This document shows positions 36,921 to 43,784 of a stretch of DNA of 64,000 bases, piece by piece. Location: NCBI RefSeq assembly GCF_026340305.1, contig NZ_JAPEPI010000001.1, positions 3,348,001 to 3,412,000 of the forward strand, in the 5' to 3' direction. The stretch is from Streptomyces sp. NBC_01381. Its GTDB lineage: Bacteria > Actinomycetota > Actinomycetes > Streptomycetales > Streptomycetaceae. Below the pieces are notes generated by a model. The model ran no database searches. It was not told the DNA's origin and saw nothing but the letters and a program-made list of their open reading frames with translations. A program made the translations under genes and the position numbers. Numbering within the stretch: the first letter of the stretch is position 1; the number at the start of each line of letters is the position of its first letter.

Positions 36921-36959
36921 GATGCCTGCCGGGCCGAATTCTTCAGCCCGGCAGGCATC
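36921..36959. terminator. Terminator between the acidic protein and the protease unit
   Basis: A perfect 14-bp stem (36921-36934 with 36946-36959) and an 11-nt loop containing GAATTC. It serves the convergent genes on both sides. Confidence 0.85.
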
Positions 36960-36973
36960 CGGCTCAGCTCAGC

Positions 36974-37420
36974 TCAGCACTGATACAGCGTCGTGTGCTT
37001 GAACGACGACGTCGCACCGTCGAAGCCGTACGTTCCTCGGTACGCCGGAGGGTTCTGGTACTCGCCGACGATCGTGATCGTGTTCGCACACGATCCCTGG
37101 CCCGCGCGCTTGGCGTCCAGGCGGATGGTGTCGCCGATGAGGCCGCCCGTGATGTCCCACGGCGCGCCGCAGATGCCGGCGGTGATCTGGCCGCCCGTCA
37201 CCACGTGCGGGTAGGTGTTCGGGTTGTACTTCACCTCGATGGCGAAGGTGACAGCGCCGTTGTGCAGCTCCATCTTGCAAGCGGTGGAGACCGCCTCGGC
37301 GGACACCTCCTGGGGCGCGGCGAACGCCTCGTCGCGCGTCTTGACCTCGGCGCCCTGCGGATTGTGGAAGCGGTGCTCCGCGCGGGCCTGGCCCTTCTGC
37401 TTACGTGCCTGAGTGGTCAT
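36974..37420 (-). CDS. 148-residue protein of unknown function, partner of the NAL1-like protease
   Basis: Residues 1-45 are charged and polar (MTTQARKQKGQARAEHRFHN). From about 45 to the end the pattern is a small beta-rich domain: AVTFAIEVKYNPNTYPHVVT, GGQITAGICGAPWDITGG, CANTITIVGEYQNPPAYRGT, ending LYQC. Three cysteines beside the C-terminal one could pair. No signal peptide. It lies 28 bp after the protease gene in the same direction and is the last gene of the unit. It could be a substrate, ligand-binding partner or effector of the protease. No family recognised. Confidence 0.75.
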   Translation of the reverse strand: MTTQARKQKGQARAEHRFHNPQGAEVKTRDEAFAAPQEVSAEAVSTACKMELHNGAVTFAIEVKYNPNTYPHVVTGGQITAGICGAPWDITGGLIGDTIRLDAKRAGQGSCANTITIVGEYQNPPAYRGTYGFDGATSSFKHTTLYQC

Positions 37421-37448
37421 GAAAACCCTCCTCTCGTGGTGCGACCGG

Positions 37449-38606
37449 TCAGGCCAGCTGCTCGGAGACCTCGACCCGCAGCAGCGCGCGGACGTTCTCG
37501 ATGTGGTTGAGCACGGTCACGGTCGAGGAACCGGCGAACAGCAGGCCGAGTGCGACGTTGTCGAGCGAGGTCACCAGGGACCCCGAGTCGCCGCCCGCCG
37601 AGATGTTCGTCGTCAGGATCTGGTCCTTGAAGCGAGCCGTGCCCGCCGTGCCGTAGTTGACGTCGATCGTCGCGTCGACGGCGATGATCCGGCCGAAGGA
37701 GATGTTGGTCGTACGGCCGGTCTTCTTCACCAGGTCGCCGACGGCGACGTTCGCCTTGCGGCGCCAGGCGCGCGGCGCACCGCTGAAGTACGTCTCACGG
37801 GTCGCGTCCTGGAAGTCGACGGTGCCGAGCGCCGCGTCGACGACGTTGTTGTGCCGCTCCAGCGGGATCTGCGGGGCGAACTGGATCGTGATGAAGCGCT
37901 CCAGGGTCGCGATGCGGTCGGCCGGGTCCTGGCCGCCGTCGAAGATCCCCGGCTGCACGATGGCGCTGCCCAGCTGGGCGCGGTTGGAGTCGGCGAGCAC
38001 GTGGTTGTTGGACAGGATGTAGAACTTCGCGGGTACGCCGAGGCCGGCGCCCGGCGGGTCGACGGAGGCGCCGGGCAGGAAGTCGTAGACCACGCTGCCG
38101 AGCGTGCCGGCCGTCACCCGTACGTTGCCGACCGAGAAGCCGGAGGGGCACGGGCGCATCCGGCGCTTGAGGAGCTGCGGCTCGAACGCGCCGAGTCCGG
38201 CGAGCTCTTCCAGCATGGGCTGCGAAAGGCCCCCGAGCTGCTCGCTCACACCGCCGTCGGGGCCGTACGTCACCGAACGGTCTTCGGTGCGGCCCGACTT
38301 GCGCTGCTGCCGCTGTGCGGCGACGTGGCCGACGGCGATGACGTCGGTGGGGGTGCCGTCGTCCATCTGGGAGGGGATCACGTCCCGCTCCGGGAGCATG
38401 GACTCCGGAACCTTCTGGGTCACGAACACCATGACCGCGGGTTCGCCCGTGGGCTCGCCGTTGATCCACTTCACGCCGTGGCCGAAGCCGACGACGTTGG
38501 CCAGCGACGTCTGGGGGCCCAGGAAGTCCCCTTTCGCCTGCTGACGTGAGCTGTCACTGAGCTGACCGCCGGTGGGTCCTCGCATCAATTCGGGCTGGCT
38601 CACCAC
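37449..38606 (-). CDS. NAL1-like trypsin-fold serine protease
   Basis: About 385 residues, GTG start at 38606 (or 38603) with GAGGTGG upstream. Residues about 30-95 form an N-terminal domain (SLANVVGFGHGVKWINGEPT and VMVFVTQKVPESMLPERDVI). From about 155 on lies a trypsin-like domain. Its apparent triad is His in FYILSNNHVLADSN, Asp in NNVVDAALGTVDF and Ser in ISAGGDSGSLVTS, the arrangement seen in plant NAL1 and bacterial relatives. No signal peptide, so probably cytosolic. The upstream neighbour encodes a separate copy of the N-terminal domain. Confidence 0.82.
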   Translation of the reverse strand: MVSQPELMRGPTGGQLSDSSRQQAKGDFLGPQTSLANVVGFGHGVKWINGEPTGEPAVMVFVTQKVPESMLPERDVIPSQMDDGTPTDVIAVGHVAAQRQQRKSGRTEDRSVTYGPDGGVSEQLGGLSQPMLEELAGLGAFEPQLLKRRMRPCPSGFSVGNVRVTAGTLGSVVYDFLPGASVDPPGAGLGVPAKFYILSNNHVLADSNRAQLGSAIVQPGIFDGGQDPADRIATLERFITIQFAPQIPLERHNNVVDAALGTVDFQDATRETYFSGAPRAWRRKANVAVGDLVKKTGRTTNISFGRIIAVDATIDVNYGTAGTARFKDQILTTNISAGGDSGSLVTSLDNVALGLLFAGSSTVTVLNHIENVRALLRVEVSEQLA

Positions 38607-38682
38607 GCCAGACCACCTCTTCCCCTTGGTTGAAGGGTGGAGTTCCGGGCCGCTTGCGCAGGTCGTCCCGCTGCGCCTCGTC

Positions 38683-38910
38683 CTACTGCGCCGCGGTCTC
38701 GCCGATGGCGAGCACGCGCACGGGGACGCCTTCGAGCCGATCCGGAATCACGTCTTCGTCACGGAGCCGGTCGCGGGGCACTGTGCGGGTGACGAACACG
38801 ACGATCACGTCCGCCCCCGAGTGCTCGTCCTTTCCGATGCCGACGCCGGTGACATTGGCCAGCTTCATCAGCCGGTCCTCATGGAGGCTGCGTGCCTGCT
38901 GTGCGTCCAC
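38683..38910 (-). CDS. Stand-alone copy of the protease N-terminal domain
   Basis: 75 residues from a GTG with GGGGGAGG 8 nt upstream. The segment LANVTGVGIG, VVFVTRTVPRDRL, EDVIP and IGETAAQ parallels LANVVGFGHG, MVFVTQKVPESML, RDVIP and VGHVAAQ in the protease encoded 76 bp downstream, in the same order and spacing. This is a paralogue of that domain without a catalytic part. By analogy with propeptide-like inhibitors it may inhibit, chaperone or compete for a target of the protease (inference). Confidence 0.8.
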   Translation of the reverse strand: MDAQQARSLHEDRLMKLANVTGVGIGKDEHSGADVIVVFVTRTVPRDRLRDEDVIPDRLEGVPVRVLAIGETAAQ

Positions 38911-38948
38911 GCGGCTCGCCTCCCCCAACGGGTGATGCAGGTAGGTGA

Positions 38949-38977
38949 TGTCTATTGCCGTGTGGATCGCGGGTCAA
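38949..38977 (-). promoter_or_regulatory. Promoter of the protease unit
   Basis: On the minus strand TTGACC (38977-38972), a 17-bp spacer and TAGACA (38954-38949) match a principal-sigma promoter. This predicts a start of transcription near 38942 and a leader of about 32 nt before the GTG at 38910. Confidence 0.6.
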
Positions 38978-39071
38978 GGCGTTCCACACGAAATCTTGGC
39001 TTTACGGGTGATCCGCTCCTGTTGACCTTCTTTACGAAGATTCTTCCAACCTCTCGTTCGGACGCGGACGT

Positions 39072-39839
39072 TCAGGTACGCAGATGTGAAGCGCCGTTGA
39101 GGTCGAGCACCGTCCCTGACGCCCACTCGGCCACCGGCGAGGCCAGCCACAGCACCGCCGCAGCGATCTCCTCCGCCGTCCCCGCCCGCCCGAACGGACT
39201 CTGCGCACGGATCGCCGCGCCCTCCGCCCCGCTGAGCCGGTGCGCCACCCGCTCGGTCTCGAAGAATCCGGGCGCGACGGACGCCACCGCGATGCCGTGC
39301 GGGGCCAGCGAGACGGCCAGGGACTGCCCGAGCGCGTGCACGGCCGCCTTCGTCGCCCCGTACGCCGGGTGATCCGGCTCCCCGCGGAACGCGCCGCGCG
39401 AGCCGATGTTCACGATCCGGCCGCCCGAGCCCTGGTCGATCATCCGCCGGGCGGCGAGATGGCTGAGGTTCGCCGTGGCAAGGAGATTCACGGACACATG
39501 CCGCTGCCACAGCTCGGCCCAGTCCTCGTACGACGTGTCGGCGAGCGGATGCGGCAGGTTCACGGCGGCGTTGTTCACCAGGACGTCGATGCCGCCCAGC
39601 GCATCGGCGGCCCGCCCCGCGACATCCGCGGCCCCCGCCGGATCCGACAGGTCACCGCCCACCAGCACATGTCCGCCGCCCGTCAGCGAGTCGAGCGTCG
39701 CGCGCGCCTCCTCCTCGCGCGAGCCGTAGTGCACCGCGACGCGGTCCCCGTTCTCCGCGAAGGCCTGCGCGAGGGCTCTCCCCAGGCCTCGGGAGGCTCC
39801 GCTGATCAGTACACGGCGGCCGGTGGCTGGCAGGTTCAT
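39072..39839 (-). CDS. SDR-family oxidoreductase
   Basis: 255 residues, classical short-chain dehydrogenase. The cofactor motif is [18 protein letters not shown], the structural motif VLVNNAAVNLPHPL, the catalytic Ser/Tyr/Lys are in NIGSRGAFRG and HPAYGATKAAVHAL, and the C-terminal GTVLDLNGASHLRT is intact. An Arg/Ser after the second strand (HYGSREEEAR) suggests NADP preference. Substrate unknown. Divergent from the phoX-like gene. Confidence 0.9.
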   Translation of the reverse strand: MNLPATGRRVLISGASRGLGRALAQAFAENGDRVAVHYGSREEEARATLDSLTGGGHVLVGGDLSDPAGAADVAGRAADALGGIDVLVNNAAVNLPHPLADTSYEDWAELWQRHVSVNLLATANLSHLAARRMIDQGSGGRIVNIGSRGAFRGEPDHPAYGATKAAVHALGQSLAVSLAPHGIAVASVAPGFFETERVAHRLSGAEGAAIRAQSPFGRAGTAEEIAAAVLWLASPVAEWASGTVLDLNGASHLRT

Positions 39840-39867
39840 GGAAGGAAGCCCCTTGACGTCGGACGGT

Positions 39868-39889
39868 GTTCAACCGCCGTTTATACGCG
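39868..39889 (+). promoter_or_regulatory. Candidate PHO box upstream of the phoX-like gene
   Basis: Two adjacent 11-bp units, GTTCAACCGCC and GTTTATACGCG, resemble the direct repeats bound by PhoP in Streptomyces. The first is a good match and the second moderate. They lie about 105 bp upstream of the phosphatase start. Confidence 0.35.
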
Positions 39890-39994
39890 AGCGGGAACGT
39901 GACGCCGACAGCAGCCCGGCCTATCCTCGCCGCCTGCGACCGAGCCCCCACGCAGCCTGTCCGTAGTCCGCTCGTACGCGCCTTTGGAGAGATC

Positions 39995-41443
39995 ATGTCG
40001 CTCACCCGCAGGGACTTCGCCAGACGCTCCGCGACAACCGGCGCCGGGGTCGCGCTGGCCGGCAGCGTCGGCGCGCTCGCCACCGCACCCGGCGCGCTCG
40101 CCGCCACCGAGACGGAAGGCGTGGACGCGGAAGGCGCCGAAGCGGCGTACGGCGCCCCCGGCTACGGTCCGCTCATACCCGACCCGAAGGGCCTGCTGGC
40201 GCTGCCCGCCGGGTTCTCGTACCGCGTCCTCACGTACAGCGGCAAGACGAAGCTGGAGACCGGCGAGTTCACGCCGTCCAACCACGACGGCACGGCCACC
40301 TTCGAGGGCCCGCGCGGTGTGACCCTGCTCGTCAACAACCACGAGCTGAGCGGCCCCCGCTCCAAGTGGAAGCACCCGGTCCCGCTCACCGAAGGCCTCG
40401 TCTACGACCCGGCCGCGTCCGGCGGCTGCACCGTCGTCGAGGTCCGCCGCGACGGACAGGTCGCCGAATGGGTCGGCATAGCCGGCACCGCCACCAACTG
40501 CGCGGGCGGCAGCACTCCTTGGGGCACCTGGCTGACCGGCGAGGAGACCGAGGACCGGGCCGGCGAGAACGGCATGACCAAGGACCACGGCTACGTCTTC
40601 GAGGTCGACCCCCTCGACAAGCGCGCCAACCAGGCGCCCAAGCCCATCAAGGCGCTCGGCCGCTACGCCCACGAGGCCGTCGTCGTCGACCCCAAGCGCG
40701 GCCACCTCTACCTCACCGAGGACGCCTCCGGACCCAACGGCCTGCTCTACCGCTGGACCCCGCCGCACGGCTTCGAGCACGGCCGCGGCAAGCTGCGCGC
40801 TCTCGCCGACGACGCGGGCGTACTGAAGGCCCTCAAGTGCTACGACTCCGGCGGCCGCTTCGTGGACGACCTGTCCCGCGCCACCAAGATCGGCACGGTC
40901 TACGGCGTGGACTGGGTCGAGGTCCCCGACCGCGACGCCCGCACGGTCCCGGTGCGCGAGCAGTTCGACGACGGCGACATCACGCGCGCCCGCAAGCTCG
41001 AAGGCATGTGGTGGGGCGACGGCGGCGTCTACATCGTCGCGTCGTACGCCCGTGACGAGAGCCCCGTCCACCACGACGGACAGGTGTGGTTCTACCACCC
41101 GGCCCGCCGCACCCTGACCCTGAAGGTCCTCCTCGGCGTCAACCAGGACCCCGGCAAGGACGGCGCCTTCGACGGCCCGGACAACATCACCGTCTCCCCG
41201 TACGGCGGCCTGGTCATCGCCGAGGACGGCGACGGCATCCAGCACCTCTTCGGCGCGACCGACCGCGGCCGCACGTACCCGATCGCCCGCAACGACCTCA
41301 ACGCGGGCACCCCGGAGAAGCCCTCCTACAGCGAGTTCACCGGCGTCACGTTCTCGCCCGACGGCAAGACGCTCTACGCCAACATCCAGTCGCCCGGCAT
41401 CATGCTGGCGATCACCGGGCCGTGGCGGAGACAGCGGGGCTAG
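39995..41443 (+). CDS. PhoX-like (DUF839) Tat-exported phosphatase
   Basis: 482 residues from an ATG with GGAGA upstream. Twin-arginine signal SLTRRDFARRSATTGAGVAL, with cleavage probably after AALAATE-like sequence near residue 40. The DUF839 beta-propeller follows, with VNNHELSGPRSKW, GGSTPWGTWLTGEETED, YAHEAVVVDPKRGHLYLTED and the late SPDGKTLYANIQSPG. Family members use Ca/Fe cofactors to release phosphate from organic esters outside the cell. The TAG stop shares a CTAG with the likely stop of the convergent kinase gene. Confidence 0.9.
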   Translation: MSLTRRDFARRSATTGAGVALAGSVGALATAPGALAATETEGVDAEGAEAAYGAPGYGPLIPDPKGLLALPAGFSYRVLTYSGKTKLETGEFTPSNHDGTATFEGPRGVTLLVNNHELSGPRSKWKHPVPLTEGLVYDPAASGGCTVVEVRRDGQVAEWVGIAGTATNCAGGSTPWGTWLTGEETEDRAGENGMTKDHGYVFEVDPLDKRANQAPKPIKALGRYAHEAVVVDPKRGHLYLTEDASGPNGLLYRWTPPHGFEHGRGKLRALADDAGVLKALKCYDSGGRFVDDLSRATKIGTVYGVDWVEVPDRDARTVPVREQFDDGDITRARKLEGMWWGDGGVYIVASYARDESPVHHDGQVWFYHPARRTLTLKVLLGVNQDPGKDGAFDGPDNITVSPYGGLVIAEDGDGIQHLFGATDRGRTYPIARNDLNAGTPEKPSYSEFTGVTFSPDGKTLYANIQSPGIMLAITGPWRRQRG

Positions 41444-43345
41444 GGCCGGGCGGAGGCAGCGCGGCTGGGAGCGGGACCGGCCGGGGGCGTTGACCGCGCG
41501 CACGGAGTCGTTGTCGACGCGCGTGTACCAGCCGGACGAGTCGGCGGCGAGGTCGGTGATCTCGCCGCCGACCGGCCATTGCGCACGCACCGTGCCGCCG
41601 CTCAGGGTCAGCGCCTTGCAGACACCGCCCGCGGCGGCGTAGACGGTGCCGTCCGCGACGGCCGGGGGGACCTGCGCGGTCGCGCCGAACGTCTCGAGCC
41701 ACAGGCCCTTGCCGCTGCTGAGGTCGATGGCCTGCAGGGTCTTCTCGTTCGTCCAGTGCAGCAGGACGCCGTCGGCGGTGACGGGGTCGTGCCCGCCGCC
41801 GGGCAGCCGCCGCCAGCTCGCTTCGAGGCCGGCGGTGGGGAAGTCCCAGCGCTGCTCGCCGTTCACCGGCTCGAAGCCGATGAGCCGCCCGGCGCCACCC
41901 GCGAGCAGCAGGCCGGTGCCGGGGTGCTTGCCGGTGCCGGGGGCGTGACCGAGGGCGGTACTGCCACGCCCGGCGGAGACCTCCATGTCCCGCCGGTACA
42001 GCCGCTCGCCCTCGCGTGCGCCGATGAGGTGCAGCTCGCTCTCCTCGGTGAGCAGGGCGAACCGCGCGGCGCCCAGGGTGACGGCGGCATTGTCGACGAC
42101 GTACAGATCATCGCCCTCGCGCAACAGCGCGCCCCCGTAAGCGACTTCACCGATACCGGTCTTCCACCGCACCCGCCCGCGCGGCACCCGCGTGCGTCGG
42201 GCGTCGGGCTTGTTGCCGGTGCCGTCGTCGTCCTGGTTCAGCGCGATGGCCGTGGCGGTGGCGACACCGGCGGTGGCGAGCGCGGCACCGGTCCAGGCGA
42301 GGAGGCGGCGGCGGGACGGGAGATGGGGGGCCGCCTGGGCCTGGGGCGGTCGCGCGTCGGCCGGGGTGTCCCGCGGGCCCCGGACTCGGGCGCCGGGCAC
42401 GGCGTCGGCGGGGGCGTTCCGCGGCCCCCGGACGGCGGCCGTGCTCTCCTCGTCGCGCGCGACCAGCTCCGCAACCTCGTCCTCATGGCTGAGCACGAGC
42501 TCCGGCACCGGCCCCCGCTCCCACCACGGCGAGTCGTCGGCCCGCGCCCCGCACCACCCAAGCACCTCACCGACCGTAGGACGGTCCGCCGGGTCACGCG
42601 CCAGGCAGCGGGCGAGGAACGGGGGCCAGGTGGTGCCCGGCACGCCCGCCAGGTCCGGCTCGTCGTGCAGGGTGCGGTACAGGACCGCGGGGGCGGCGCC
42701 CGTGTCGAACGGGGCGCGTCCCGTGGCGGCCAGCGTGAGGACCGCGCCCAGGGCGAACACATCGGCGGCGGGGCCCGGTTCGCCGTCCCGCGCCAGCTGT
42801 TCCGGAGCGATGAAACCGGGCGAGCCGATCGCCTCGTCGTCGGCGGTCAGGCTCTCGTCGGCCGCGCTCTTCGCGATGCCGAAGTCGAGGACCTTGGGGC
42901 CGTCACGGGTGATGAGGATGTTCGACGGCTTCAGGTCGCGGTGCGTGAGCCCCACCGCGTGCACTCCGGACAGCGCCTCCGCGAGGGCCGCGCCCAGCGT
43001 GGCGAGTTCGGCGGGGCCGAGGGGCCCGTGCGCGGCGACGGCGGCCGTCAGATCGGGGCCCGCGCAGAACTCCGTGGCGAGCCACGGCCGTTCGGCATCC
43101 GGATCGGCGTCGAGCACCGCCGCGGTGAAGGGGCCCGCGACGGCGCGCGCTGCGACGGTCTCACGGCGGAACCGCTCCCTGAACTCGGCCTCCACGGCCA
43201 GGTGTTCATGCATCGTCTTGACGGCCGCGAGCCGCCCCGACGCCGAACGCGCCAGATGCACACGCCCCATCCCGCCCTCGCCGAGCCGCGCCACGATCCG
43301 GAACCCGCCGAGCTCGACCGGCTCACCCCGCGTGGACTGTGCCAT
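41440..43345 (-). CDS. Ser/Thr protein kinase with PQQ-like propeller; probable frameshift near the 3' end
   Basis: N-terminal Hanks-type kinase (about residues 12-265): RLGEGGMGRVHLARS, LTHRDLKPSNILITRDGPKV and DFGIAKSAADE. A linker and an apparent membrane segment (LLAWTGAALATAGVATATAIA, about 375) precede an outside PQQ-like beta-propeller with AVNGEQRW-type repeats. After DNDSVRAVNAPG the frame stays open for about 500 more codons antisense to phoX, which is implausible. Removing one base of the C5 run (41483-41487) gives 16 more codons and a TAG at 41442-41440, inside the CTAG of the phoX stop. Sequence error or real mutation. Confidence 0.75.
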
Positions 43346-43460
43346 GCCCCGGCATCCCCTCCGCATCGACCACCCCCCCGGACGATCTGTGCGACGCCTG
43401 TGAGTCGTCGTACGGTTGCACCGAAAAAGCATTGGTGCCCCGCCAGTTCACTCTCCTAAA

Positions 43461-43620
43461 GTGAAGCTCGTCCAGGTGCGAAGGCAGGACTTACTTCCAC
43501 TCATAATGGGGAGCGGACGGGTTCGAGTCCCGTCTCCGGCACCAACAGGCCGGAGTAGCTCAGGGGTTAGAGCACCATCGTCAGTTCAGCCGAACCGAAC
43601 TCTGGACACCTGAACTTCAC
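43461..43620 (+). ncRNA. Bacterial Y RNA (YrlA-like) with Ro60-binding stem
   Basis: Paired elements from outside in: GTGAAG/CTTCAC (43461-43466, 43615-43620); CAGGTG/CACCTG (43473-43478, 43607-43612); a CGAA bulge (43479-43482) facing a 15-nt loop; then GGCAGGACTTAC with GTCAGTTCAGCC (43483-43494, 43580-43591; 10 of 12 pairs). The string GGTGCGAAGGCAGG closely matches the Ro60-binding segment of Y RNAs (human Y1 GGUCCGAAGGUAGUG). The distal part is a tRNA module, as in the YrlA class. It lies 165 bp upstream of a Ro60 gene. The true 5' and 3' ends are uncertain. A 6-bp hairpin (43627-43642) follows and may end it. Confidence 0.85.
43495..43574 (+). tRNA. Circularly permuted tRNA-Met(CAT)-like module inside the Y RNA
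   Basis: Order in DNA: anticodon arm TTCCA-CTCATAA-TGGGG (43495-43511), variable AGCGG, T arm ACGGG-TTCGAGT-CCCGT (43517-43533), acceptor 3' strand CTCCGGC, A, CCA (43534-43544), spacer ACAG, then acceptor 5' strand GCCGGAG (43549-43555), TA, D arm GCTC-AGGGGTTA-GAGC (43558-43573), A26. This gives tRNA nt 27-76 followed by nt 1-26, exactly 76 nt, with U8, A14, G18G19, A21, U33, anticodon CAT, TTC and A58 all in place. Whether it is ever made into a linear tRNA is unknown. Confidence 0.8.
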
Positions 43621-43784
43621 ATGTTTCGCACCTCCCGGTGCGCACGCAGCGGCTACTTCCTTCAAAGAATCCATGCCGCCGCCACTTTGATCTCGGGAGG
43701 CCTCAACAGCCGGTGTGCGCCCTGCGGCGCGCCCTCGCGCTGTGCTGCCTCCCCCGTCGTACTTCGGAATTCGGGGGAATTCTC

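Noticed and set aside
35222..36958. Upstream extension of the nuclease frame (minus strand) over the acidic protein gene
   Set aside because: The signal peptide begins at the ATG at 35221, and the upstream part is the antisense of a well-supported plus-strand gene.
39881..41439. Very long extension of the kinase frame antisense to the phoX-like gene
   Set aside because: The sequence on the other strand is a complete Tat-exported DUF839 protein. The antisense translation has no recognisable domain and is explained by high GC and the nearby frameshift.
43434..43544. An ordinary tRNA running from GGTGCCCC to GGCACCA
   Set aside because: The acceptor ends pair superficially (TGGTGCC/GGCACCA), but no D arm fits in the expected place. 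The true acceptor 5' strand and D arm lie downstream at 43549-43573.
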